64,000 nt of DNA, from assembly GCA_000729835.1 (NCBI GenBank), contig JFHB01000136.1, positions 16,126-80,125 on the forward strand. The letters are read 5' to 3'. The notes beneath the pieces are model-generated. The model had not been told where the DNA came from and did no database searches. It was given only the letters and a program-made list of their open reading frames with translations. This document shows positions 1-10,817 of the stretch, one piece after another (positions within the stretch are counted from its first letter, which is position 1; every line of letters begins with the position of its first letter). The position numbers were made by a program, and so were the translations under genes. This DNA is from Atkinsonella hypoxylon (lineage: Eukaryota; Ascomycota; Sordariomycetes; Hypocreales; Clavicipitaceae).

Positions 1-837
1 CGACCTGCGCCTCCTTGCACAGGGTGGCACTGCAGTAGGCACCGGCATCAACACCTTTGAAGGCTTTGCCGAGGCCATCGCCGAGGAAGTCTCCAAGATG
101 ACGGGCACCGAGTTCAAGACTGCCCCCAACAAGTTCGAGGCTCTTGCCGCCCACGATGCCATCGTCCAGGCCCACGGCAGCCTCAACACCCTCGCCACCT
201 CTCTCACCAAGATTGCCCAGGACATTCGCTATCTCGGTAGTGGTCCTCGCTGCGGTCTCGGCGAACTCGCTTTGCCCGAAAACGAGCCCGGAAGCAGCAT
301 CATGCCCGGCAAGGTCAACCCCACGCAGTGCGAGGCCCTCACCATGGTCTGCGCCCAAGTCATGGGGAACAATGTCGCTACCACAATCGGCGGCATGAAC
401 GGCCAGTTCGAGCTCAACGTCTACAAGCCCCTCATCATCCGCAACCTCCTGCACAGCTCGCGCATTCTAGCCGACGGAATGCGCTCTTTCGAAAAGAACC
501 TCGTTGTCGGTCTGCAGGCCAACGAGGAAAAGATTGCTCAAATCATGAAGGAGTCGTAAGTCATTCATTCCCCGCGACCATGCTCGGAAAATCCAGTCTT
601 TTCTATACACACCGATAACTATATGAATGCTAATTGCCATGCCATAGCCTCATGCTGGTTACTTGCCTCAACCCCAAGATTGGCTACGACATGGCCTCCA
701 AGGTCGCCAAGAACGCTCACAAGAAGGGTCTTACTCTCAAGGAGAGCGCCATGGAGCTGCGGGCTCTCACACCTGAAGAGTTCGATTCTCTTGTCAGGCC
801 TGAGCTCATGATTGGTCCTGCTCCTTACAAAAAATAG
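1..837 (+). CDS. fum1: Fumarate hydratase (fumarase, class II), 3' part
   Basis: The gene enters from the left edge; only the C-terminal part is present. Exons are 1-555 and 648-837; the 92 bp intron (GTAAGT donor at 556, TGCTAAT branch at 628-634, AG at 646-647) joins KES to LMLVTCLNP in frame. Fumarase reversibly hydrates fumarate to L-malate in the TCA cycle; the fungal enzyme is generally both mitochondrial and cytosolic. The sequence shows the class II fumarase/aspartase signature GSSIMPGKVNP (positions 293-325), the preceding RLLAQGGTAVGTGINT block, and the usual C-terminal MASKVAKNAHKKG and LRPELMIGP-type ending. The N-terminus and any mitochondrial presequence lie outside the window. 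It converges with the RNA polymerase gene ending at 1159. Confidence 0.96.
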
Positions 838-1158
838 AATGTCTAGCAAGCACAATGCTCCAACGTGAACTAAAAGGAATAAAGAATGAGAGCCATGACG
901 ACACTGCCATGAGAGCAATGACTTGAAAGTAGAAACAAACGCCTCCTGACATAGCATCGAGTTATAGTAGATCAATCTCCTAATAGGAAGAAAACTGTAA
1001 ATGCGCGTGGAGACGAGCTTGCACTGTTTGAGAAATGTCAAGGGCTGGAAACATCTTGGTTTTGTCATTCTTGGTCATTGCAAAGCCAGGTACGACTCAT
1101 GTCTATATATTTCTAGCAAATTCGGTTCTACCTTGCCACAACCCGCCTCGATACCCCA
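838..1158. other. Convergent 3' intergenic region
   Basis: About 320 bp between the fumarase stop and the stop of the convergently transcribed RNA-dependent RNA polymerase gene. It presumably holds both 3' untranslated regions. No RNA gene or repeat was seen. Confidence 0.6.
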
Positions 1159-4100
1159 TCACTCCCCTATTCCCAGCAAAGCGGTCAATCGATCAATCGA
1201 AGCTTCTCCTGCCAAGTCCGCATTCAAGTTTACACCGGTCTGATTATCCTCCATCGCAACGTCTTCGACTGAAGCAGTAGTATCTGCTGCTGCGGCCACT
1301 TCATTCTTTCCTTCCAAGCTCATTCCTGGATGACTGGATGCGAGAGGCTGTTTGTCGCCATGAACAGCCGCCTCTCTCGGCGCTGTTAGAGACTTGGAGC
1401 CTCCGAACAAGGACTGCATGTTGTTATTAGTGGCAGGCAGTCGAGCACCTGCCACAAGAACGGCCTTTCCAGGCTTGTATCTCTTACCCATGGCGAGCCG
1501 AATCATAACGTGAGGAAAAATCCATGGCAAGCTGATCAAGGGCATGACAGGCTTGGAGTAAGTAATGTCAATAGCGTCCCCGCTCGGCCCGTTTTCGAGC
1601 GCCGCCTTTACCTCTTCTTCTGTAACCTTGTAAATGGCAGCCACAAGCCTGTCCAAATGGTCCTCATACTCCGCTCCATCAATGACATCGTAGCAATACT
1701 GTCTGAAGCGCTGCTTAACTGCGCCATACTCTCGCCCAATACTCTCCTGCCTCTTGTAATCGCTACCAATCTTCGGCTTAGACATGCACCAGCCGGTATA
1801 AAGCTCAAATTCTGTCTCAACATTATATTGAGCAAGAAGACGTCGAATACAAATGTCATACTCTTTCTTAGTATCCTTGGCGGTTTGAAGCATATTCTCT
1901 TCGAATTCGAATTGTTCCGTGATCCTTTTATCAAAGGCGTGCTCCCAATTTGGGTTGAACTTGGTGCTATGTTTGTGGACTTCGTCATATATAAGACCCA
2001 ATGCCTTGTCCGAGTGATAATGGCTTCTCTTTTCCATGAAATGCGGCCAAACCCTTGGTTGATCTCGAATGCTGAAATTGGCGGCCTCTCCAGTCTTTGG
2101 ATAATCCACCGCCTGGGAGTGTTTTTCTGCTAGAGAGAGACCTTCAAACGCCACGATTAGTGCTAGACTCGAAGTGTGTGGTCAAGGGGGGATAGGGAAT
2201 ATCTTACACATTGGTGACTTTGGCCCTTCTTTGTCGGCACACGCCAAATGTGATGTTGCAATTAGAGCTAGAACGTCGTTTTTCAAGTACGAAACGAAGA
2301 ATTCTCGCATATCATCAACAGAGACGTCCCGATCCAATTCCTTGGCTTTTGGTCCTTCATAATTCATGGGAGGATGGTTCCATTCACTAGGAATAAGGTC
2401 AGGGTCCCAGATAACAAAGTAGTCATCTCCGTCAAGGTCACCGCCAGACAACATGCTGGGGACTGGGCGATCCCCTGTGGAGGGGAAGACAACAAGATTA
2501 ACCAAGTGTCGCAGTTTCGGGTTGTCAACTGCTTGTACGACTCGAATATCCCCAGGATGAAGTGAAGGGTTTCGTCCAATGATGCACGTCCCTTTTATTA
2601 CTGTCTTTTGCATGTAACTTTTCGAAATCTGCAAAAAAATCTGAGGCAGCTGGTTAATGTCTTGTTCAGAGCACCCTTCGGTTGCGCGCGAGTGGCCTCG
2701 TAAAGTCCCTGTTTCGTCCGCAACCCCCAGAACGAACGCACTTTTAGCCACATGTATACGCGCCTTTTCTTTCAGCAGCTTAAATGACCATGATATCCAA
2801 AGTTTCAACAGATTGGATGTGAACGGCTCTTCAGCAGTCTTAAACCCAGCCTTTAGAAGCTCAGCTAGGATAAGTGTGTGTTGGTTCTCGTCGACAAATT
2901 TCGTCAGTAATTCAACAGCTGCGGTGCTATTTGATGCAGCATTCTCAAAGGATTCAATCTGATTTCTCAAGAGCTTTAGAAATGTTTTGCGCGGTACGCC
3001 AAGGCTCTCAAGTAAAGTGATCGTCTGCCGATTTAACGTTGCAGTGGCATAAGATGCGTACCGTATTACCTCTAGTCTTTTTGATAGAGACTTAAACTTC
3101 TCTTGCGAACTGCGAATGTGTACTTTCTTCCACCCGATCTCTGGCCACACAGTCAGAACTCCTTTGCTACCCCCCATGCGAAACTGGAACGCAGTTGGTT
3201 CGCTTAGGACGTCCAAAACCATATCATGTGTGATTGATTGTGCGAAGTACTTCGAAATACAGCCAACACCATCAGTAAAACAATACCCATTCCGATTGAT
3301 GTCCGATATGTATTCGACTTCTGGGACAGGAATGCCTCCTATTTCTCTTGTTGTAGAAAAACACTGCCCTAAGCGAGCGGCATATTTCGCAACGACCTTG
3401 ATGTGATCGAACTCACCCATCCACGCGCGGATGTCATCACAAGAGACATAATCAGTAGGGCAAAAGAAGTAAGCACCACATTCTCGGAGTTGCGAGTTCC
3501 CAAAAGCAAGGAACTCATGTACGCGGTCTCCAATGCGGATTCCTTGGAACAATACCCTTCTCACACGATCCCAAATTTCATCATTGTTTTGGTTGTTCGC
3601 CTGGATGCGGCCGAATTCGGCTTCCCCAAGGAATTGGATGCGTAAGAAGCGATCCTGCATGTGACTGTACTGTCGGACAACTCGGTTAGAAGTTTCAACT
3701 GTTGGTGAAGAAAAAAGTATTGTCGTTGGTGTAATGGACGCCTTGCGAACATACGCACAGTAATGGGGAACCCTCTTATTGAGGGTAAAGTATTTTGCGT
3801 CTTCCATTTCGAACAGGTCCAAGGGGTTAAAAAGTCCCTCATTTTGATCGGCAAGATATTCAAGTCGCCGAGTGGCATCCACAACTTCAAGGGAAGCCAG
3901 GCGCTGAAGAAAATCGAGACCAATTGTATATTCATTTAGCATACCCCTTGATATGCAGACTTCGAGCTGATAACGAACCTTGAAGTCCAGATGCACGCGA
4001 TTGAAGTCCCGATGCACGCTAGGCATGAGTCCAAGCAACGCTGAAGAGGGTTGACCTGTACCTGCTATAGTGGGACTGTCTAAGTATCGCCATGCGGTGA

Positions 4101-5091
4101 GAGTCTTGCCTGCCCTTTCAAAATCACAATTTGGGTGGATGAACACATTGCATTCAGATAGGTCAGACTGGAGACGTGTGTAAATCTCCTCTTTGAGATT
4201 AGCCTTAAAAGATAATCGAATCGCTGTCCATCGCCCAATATTGATGTGTTTGTCCGCCATGTCATTTTCTAGGGCAACTGGAAGTCGCATTTGACCATCA
4301 TTTTGCGTTATAGTTGTCGCTCGGCACCAAGCGCTATCTGGACTCCATCTTTGCGGATTACCTTGAAAAGTTTCCAGGATATTGTCGCATTTTCGAAAGT
4401 AATCGGGAGGATGTGAAAGAACAAGGACTAATTGTCGTGATTTTGTCTCTTTGCCTTCTAGCACCATCTTAATGGAGGATACCATAACAACAATTTTGAA
4501 ATCTCTGGATGTTGCCCAGTTGTTTGATTTTTTGGGCTGCGTAGAATAAGAGAAGAATACATTGATAAGTTTTTTCTGCAAATCGAATTCGGTTCGTAAG
4601 GCTTGCTGAGAGTCAAGTAATTTCATTACACGCATCGTTGTTGGTTTCAGCATGAACCCAAAGGCTAGGGAAACTAACGGGAGGTTCATCTTGTCCAGTG
4701 GAATCTGGCCAGTACCTGTAGGATGTTCTTTTGGTTTATCAACCCATTCCTTAATATCCAACGTCAGACTGTTTTGCTGGCCTGAATGTTGAACTTGGAC
4801 GGCTTTCAGCCAAAACTTGCGAGCCGGCGGAGGCTCGAATACCACTTTTGCGGCCATTGTTCCTAAATTTTTCCTGGGGTTCATTAATTCAATCAAAGAA
4901 ACGGTTCCATGCGGCAAAAGCCATTGCCAGATGTCCTTCGCAGACACATCTAGAGGAAGCGTTTGAACTAAAATCGTGAGTTTGGGTTTGCTGCGCCATT
5001 CCTCGGTTGAGAGTGACGATCGAGCGGAAACAGATTTTGCTTTTTGACTCGTCGAAGTGCGCTGGCGCTGTCTTGAACGCGGCAAAACCAT
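1159..5091 (-). CDS. RNA-dependent RNA polymerase (Rdp1/RRP/SAD-1 type)
   Basis: Two exons, 5091-2208 and 2141-1159, encode 1288 residues from ATG 5091. The 66 bp intron (GTAAGA donor at 2207, AAG acceptor ending at 2142, CTAAT branch) restores the conserved ...MCLSLAEKHSQAVDYPKTG stretch. Family knowledge: these enzymes make double-stranded RNA for Dicer in quelling, meiotic silencing or heterochromatin pathways. The catalytic DxDGD motif is visible as DLDGD at residues 885-889, preceded by RNPSLHPGD and MLSGGD blocks. Residues about 36-100 look like an RRM-type RNA-binding fold (TILVQTLPLDV...), which is an inference from pattern only. The RNPSLHPGD block is more like S. pombe Rdp1 and plant RDR1 than QDE-1, so a named Neurospora orthologue is not assigned. 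The gene diverges from the phosphotransferase at 6416. Confidence 0.93.
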
Positions 5092-5434
5092 CGTTGCGGA
5101 TAATTCTTGGCAAATGTCTCAGACACAGTTAGTGTGTATATGTAAAATAGAAAGAGAGAGAATTAGAGAAAGAAAGTAAAATCAAGTCAGAGAGGCAACT
5201 GAAACTCACTTTGAATTCACCTTGTAAACAGTGACCCTGTTATTTTTACAGCTGCCAACACCGCAAAGCCGGGTGCTGGAGACACTTTTCAGTCCATAGA
5301 ATTCTCACGAACTTTTACCGAAGAGTTGTGACAGTTTTTGGTCTGTCGCCTAAGAGCTTACGAGGGCGTGACTGTTACTAGAAACCAGCTTGGAGCGCAT
5401 AGGCAGGAAGGTAGGTACCTCGTACCTCGTGCCT

Positions 5435-5452
5435 TAGGTACCTAGGTACCTA
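5435..5452. repeat. 18 bp perfect palindrome of the GGTACCT family
   Basis: TAGGTACCTAGGTACCTA equals its own reverse complement. Related GGTACCT, CCTACCTAGG and TACCTAGGTA elements recur in other intergenic regions of this window (20270-20283, 21580-21597, 22043-22074, 41130-41146, 54836-54886). No function is known to me. Confidence 0.8.
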
Positions 5453-6332
5453 GTAGGTCTAGTCATGTGCATCGCGTCGCGTGATTCATTCCATAATGCA
5501 GATGCGGCGTCTGACACGTGGAAGGCGCAACCCAATGTGGGATGAACGATATGACGGAGCGCCATGTCGTCAATGAATCTGAAGAGAGATGTAAGATACC
5601 GTAAATAGCTATTGACGTAATTAATATTACCTGAAATCCCATCCAAACCTTCCACGGTCTTCCACACTCCCAAAAAGGACTAGCGGACGGCCCAGGGGAA
5701 ACACTCTCTTAGTACGGCTTAGATACCTCAAAGTACACAATATAATCTCCAATTAAATCTAGGTATGTACCTATTTATAAGTACGCCACTACTTGCTCTG
5801 TACCTGAACTTATCATCAAAAAAGTGCTCTTTGCCTCGTGTTATTCGATTGGCCAGTCAGCCAGCCGCAGACGCTGGGCCGTCGCGAGGCCGCGGTACAG
5901 ACCGGGACAGAAAACAACTAAACTACCGGCTCATCTACAGCTACAGCATCCCTGCACCAAACCTTGAAAATTCACCTCCATCCTAGAAATTCGTGTCCCA
6001 TGCCGATCTGGCCAGCCCCCACGCGACACGAGAGTTGACAGATAAAGATAAGCCAAGGTTCAAGGCGCCCTCTTCGTCCCTCGTCCGCGGTATTGTCTTC
6101 CAGTCCACCACCTGCAGCCTCCCTTCTGCCTCGACCCATCTCTAATCCCCCGACTCGCGACTGAGCCTCAACTTGAAAAAGGCCTAGGGCTTCGGCGTCG
6201 GATCAAGTCACGAATTACTTTCTCGCTCGGCCACTTTTTCCGGATCCTTTGTTCTCTCGTGCGCCTGACTGCATCGTCACCCCTCTTGGCTGACACGCCG
6301 CAAACTCACCACAAGGATCGCACGGCGGACTG

Positions 6333-6391
6333 GTATGCTCTGAATCGCCGTCCACGGGGGTGGTGAAATACATGCTGACTCTAGCTCACAG
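6333..6391 (+). other. Probable 5'-UTR intron of the EPT1-like gene
   Basis: A GTATGC donor at 6333, a TGCTGACT branch-like site at 6373-6380 and a CTCACAG acceptor ending at 6391 give a 59 bp intron of the size typical for this window, 24 bp before the ATG at 6416. It is inferred from consensus sites only. Confidence 0.4.
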
Positions 6392-6415
6392 CTGCCTTCT
6401 TTCCCGTTGCCAACC

Positions 6416-7834
6416 ATGGTCTATCTCCGACATCATCAGCTTCCGGCGCTGAAGGAGTACAAATACTCCGCCGTCGATCGGTCGTTGACGTCAAAGTACA
6501 TTCTGAAGCCATTCTACAACAACTTCGTCATCAAGCTGTTTCCCATGAGCATGGCGCCCAACTTGATCACATTGACGGGGTTTTTGTTCATTGTCATCAA
6601 CGTCTTGACTTTACTGTGGTATAATCCGACTCTCGACAAAGACTGTCCTGCATGGGTCTACTTCAGTTGGGCTCTCGGCCTCTTCCTCTACCAGACCTTC
6701 GATGCTGTCGACGGCGCCCAAGCGTGAGTGCACACCTTGCGACTGACGATCAGAGACTCTTCGAAATTACGCGTACTGTCTGCAGCGGGTCATCCTAGTT
6801 ATGCTAGTAGATGCTAACATCATGTCCAGGCGTCGTACCAAACAGTCAGGCCCTCTAGGTGAACTCTTTGATCATGGTGTAGATGCACTGAATACCAGTC
6901 TTGGAGTTCTTATCTTCGCTGGCTCTCAGAACATGGGACAGGGATGGAAGACGGTAGCAACACTGTTTGCATGTATGTTGGGCTTGCCTTCACATATCTC
7001 TTGCAACTCGAGAGGATCGCTGACCACTTCTTGTTTCCTTCTATAGCTCTCCTCACGTTCTACGTCCAGACTTGGGATGAATACCACACCAAGACCCTCA
7101 CTCTCGGCATTGTGAATGGTCCTGTAGAAGGCGTCTTGATACTAGTCCTAGTCTACACCCTGACCGGCTTGTTCGGTGGCGCCCATGTCTGGCAGCAAAA
7201 CATGTTTCAGACCTTTGGTATTCCTCAAAGCCTGGGCATCCCGAAGTTTATATACGACCTCTCCTTCACCGAGTGGTATATAGTTCAAGGGGCCATCGTC
7301 CTCGTCCTCAACACCGTCGAATCGTCACTTAACGTTATTCGAGCTCGCCATGATCGTGGAGACCGCTCTCGAGGTGCTCTCGTGGGCCTATTGCCCTTCT
7401 TCGGCGTCTGGACCTTGATAGTTACCTATCTTTACCTGCAGCCAACCATCTTGTATCACCACTTGGTGCCATTTGTGCTCTTTGCAGGCATTGTCAACGC
7501 CTACAGCGTCGGACAGATGATCACAGCTCATCTTGTGAAGCTGTCCTTCCCGTACTGGAACGTGCTGGCGATCCCGTTGGCCTTCGGCGTCGTCGACTCT
7601 TTGGCTCCCATCTGCCTGAAGCGATATGGTATTGGCTGGAACAGCGCCCTCGGCCATGGCGAATACCAAGTCTCGTTTGTCTTCCTCATATTGGGTCTGG
7701 CCGTGGGCGTCTACGGCAGCTTCGTCGTCGACATCATTGTTTCGATATGCGATTACCTTGACATATGGTGTCTGACCATCAAGCACCCCGTCGACGAGTT
7801 CGGCCCCAAGATGAATGGCGAGAAAATCCACTAA
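6416..7834 (+). CDS. EPT1: CDP-alcohol phosphotransferase (ethanolamine/choline phosphotransferase)
   Basis: Three exons, 6416-6723, 6830-6972 and 7047-7834, give 412 residues, close to the yeast EPT1/CPT1 length of about 390. The ATG at 6416 has a good context (CAACCATGG). The enzyme transfers phosphoethanolamine or phosphocholine from the CDP-alcohol to diacylglycerol, the last step of the Kennedy pathway, in ER/Golgi membranes. The first splice restores the family signature DG-x2-AR-x8-G-x3-D-x3-D, with D99, G100, A103, R104, G113, D117 and D121 all present. Several hydrophobic membrane segments follow, and the TWDEYHT and NGPVEG blocks typical of this family are present. Sequence alone does not separate ethanolamine from choline preference. 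It ends with a polar tail. Confidence 0.94.
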
Positions 7835-9477
7835 TTTTCACAAAAGACCTCGACATTGACAAATTCGGCAATTGGACAATATCTCTGGCTCGCGGGAGTT
7901 CTTCAACGTGGCATCGACATGAAATCCTGCGAGTCACTTGAAACATCTAATCAAGAGCCTAGCGCAACATGAGAGAAACCTGAAGAGTATAGTATATGTT
8001 AGTGAACCGTGATGCATGGGATGAACATGAACATGTTGTACGGGACTTGGCCAGCAGGCGTATTGCGCCATGAAGGTGTGTTAGAAAGGCCGTTGGAAAA
8101 AGAGGACAAGTTAGAAGTGCAACCTAGAATCGAGGGCAGAACAAGGATGTGAAAAGTCATTTGTGCAGTGAGACATTTTGATTTGAACATCGGTAAGGAG
8201 TACTTGCTTTGGTCCCAGCCTGCTTCACGGTAGCAGAGCGAATCAGTATTGCAGTCTCCTGGAGATCAGCAGTACACTGCCAGAAGTGATGGCTTATACC
8301 AATCTACCACTTATGTATCGACGAAGCACAAGTCACAGAATCAAACCCTCGGACAATCACGTAACCAAGGCTGAAGAAATTAGTCCGAACGATCCCTGGC
8401 CAGCGTGGCAAGCACTGGGGAAGGCTCTACGCCTTTCCAACCGCCTTGGCTTCAAGATATGCCTCAGCCTAACTGCTTTACTTTTCAGCTCTGTCCAGAG
8501 ATCCAGGAAAATCCACCTCGAAGTTAATCACTTGGTATTGAATTCAGGTTGCTTTGAGCGACTTCTAATGCCACCTTTCCCTTTGAAAGGCGTCATAGTT
8601 GGCTGATCTGCGTTAATATGAAGTTTGGTAAATGCCATGGGTGCAGCGTTTCATGCGGCTGTTAATCCTCGACATGATGCCGATTCCTTACGGCCTTTTA
8701 GTCACATGGTGGTGTGGCAAGGATGTAAACATGTTGCTATTGATAGGTCTGGCTGACATAGATTTTGTATCAAGGCATGTTGGATAAAGGAGCGTTTTTA
8801 ATTTGGTGGCTTTAAATGGAATGGGGGTCAAGCCGCAAAAAGACTTGCAACTGTGGAAATCGTCAAGTCTCACATCATCAAACTTTGCAAGAATACATCA
8901 AATACTGCTGAAGAACCGTGAAATGAGTGAGTTCGCAGGTAACAGCTGCCATGGACGCCTCGACGGCAAATTGCAAGTTCCACCAACCATGAACATCAAT
9001 TGTGTTCCCCAAGCTGCTAAATGAGAACGAGATCGTGTTGCAGATGTTCGTATGTGCAAGTCATTCATAGTGCGTGCTAAAGGAGATAAAATGCAGCTTT
9101 CCACCAACTCCACTAGTGGCGTATTGTTGACAAGCAAGCTTCACATGCTCAGGAAGCCGCTTGCTACCAAACTACTGTAAATCGTCGTGAACTAGCTTGG
9201 GACCCACGTTGTTGACCTCTATGAAGCTAGGTAAGCTCCTTCTTGGTACGAGGATATCGAAGAACGCAGGGAGCAGCCAATGTGTATAACGTGATATCGT
9301 TGACTTTTTGCGAAATTTGTTTGAGCCCTTTTTGCAACTCTCCCACATCCCTTACTCCCAGATTGCCGTGTTCATAAGCTGGCTTCTTATGAGCCTGTGG
9401 AGAGGCATATACTGTGCCAGGGCCTTGTTAAATCTCTAGCCCATTTGTTCGAAACATCTCGTCAACGCTGCGATCAA
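7835..9477. other. Intergenic region, no gene seen
   Basis: About 1.6 kb between the convergent 3' ends of the phosphotransferase and bZIP genes. Only short open frames without recognisable protein character occur. It presumably includes both 3' untranslated regions. Confidence 0.6.
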
Positions 9478-10817
9478 TCATAAGAGGTCGTCAGAACCGC
9501 TTGCGACACTCTGCTCCATAGCTTGAATTATGGCCTGCTCGGAGAAGACAGGGCCTTGACCATCACACCGAGCGCAGGTTTTCAGTCGTTCGCTAACGTC
9601 CTGGACGTCGACGAGCCCCTTTTTGTAGAGTTCATGGTTAATGATGAAGTCCCATGTGGCGCCGACGGCCAAGAGGCGTTCACCATCATCTGATGTGACA
9701 ACACGGTGCGATGGAAACTTGTTCTGATGATGCTGGAGAACGTTGGAATAGAAGTCAGTTGGATTGTACTTCATTGGTCCGGTCATGGCGGGTTCCGGGG
9801 AGTGCGGGCTGTTATGGCCATTGCTGAAAGACGAGGTCGCCCGCAGAATCTTGTTTTCAGTCGATATCTTCTGTAGGTCCCTTTTCAGACGTTCGTTCTC
9901 AACAGAGGTCTGCTGCTGTGCGGCCTCCATGTCGGCTAACTTGGCCTCCAAGTCCTTCACATGTTTCTCCTTGCGTTCCCGAAAAGCACGCTGCCTGGAT
10001 CGCAGGTGGTTGGTTAGCTTAGACCCGGACGAACACCCACTGTAGAAGATGTCGACTTACGCGGCCCGATTTTGGGCTTTCCTCCGTGACTGGGCTGGTG
10101 TCAGTGACTCGTCGTCCTCACTGCCCGCACGAGTCTGTTTTAGATCCTCGGACCAACTAGCTTCTGCTTTAAGGTCGGCCCCATGCCCATTGGCGTGCCC
10201 ATTTGTAGTTGAAGCTTGGTAAATATGCGTTTCCTGTTGTGCTTGGTGCACTGGTTGCTGATTCGCAAACGGGGCAGGATTTGGTGGCGTAGGAGGACCC
10301 GGAAAGCCAGGCGTTTGGTGTTGAGGATGGTTGTGGAATGGTTGGGAGAATTCGAAGCTTTGAAATTGCTCCTGGTTATTTTGAATAGCTTCAAATACCT
10401 CCTAGAGAAGAACAAGGCTTGTGTCAGCTCAATCCTACTAGAAATCTACTAGATGAATTTCACAAAAACACACTGGCCGAGCGGTGTTTTAGAAACGGTA
10501 AATGCGGTTGAAAGGGAGGGAAAGTGGTGAGCGTCTGAGTGGGGAAAAAGACAGCTTCTTGATGTCTGCGACATAAAGGGGCGCGAGTGTAGGCAGCACC
10601 GGATGAGCGTGAGCAGATATGGATACAGGCAATGACGCAAGATGAGGGATGAATTTCAAGGTGAAACAGCTGGATGGACAAGACTCACGGGAGGTGACGT
10701 GTTGTTGAGATCATCCGAAGTGGCTGAGTGTGAATTGGACGGCGTCAGAGGGGGAATAGACGTGAAGCTCTGGTACAGTTGTCCGCCAGCAAACTGATAC
10801 TGCGAGGTGAAGTCCAT
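9478..10817 (-). CDS. Small bZIP transcription factor, Pap1/AP-1 type
   Basis: Three exons, 10817-10689, 10401-10061 and 9994-9478, encode 328 residues from ATG 10817 (MDFTSQYQFAGGQLYQ). The second intron (66 bp) lies inside the DNA-binding basic region, and splicing restores AQNRAAQRAFRERKEKHVKDLE, the Pap1/Yap-type basic motif (about residues 152-172). A leucine-zipper coiled coil follows. The N-terminus is rich in Q, P, H and N, as in activation regions. The C-terminus carries a CARCDGQGP motif (a Cys-x2-Cys pair); Pap1/Yap1 proteins use C-terminal cysteines for redox control, but this protein is shorter and has fewer, so redox sensing is only a possibility. The first intron is 287 bp, long for this window, so its exact ends are the least certain part. 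Confidence 0.85.

Larger units (their letters stand above)
5092..6415. promoter_or_regulatory. Divergent promoter region between RNA polymerase and EPT1-like genes
   Basis: About 1.3 kb shared by two divergent genes. It has a purine-rich stretch (5148-5180, AGAGAGA/AGAAAG), a cluster of GGTACCT elements at 5411-5460 including the perfect 18 bp palindrome TAGGTACCTAGGTACCTA (5435-5452), and pyrimidine-rich DNA near 6070-6260 upstream of the rightward gene. No convincing open reading frame lies in it. Promoter function is inferred from gene orientation only. Confidence 0.55.

Noticed and set aside
1510..2133. 207-codon plus-strand frame
   Set aside because: It is antisense to the C-terminal exon of the RNA-dependent RNA polymerase, whose protein sequence is clearly conserved.
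7388..7831. 147-codon minus-strand frame
   Set aside because: Antisense shadow of the CDP-alcohol phosphotransferase exon.
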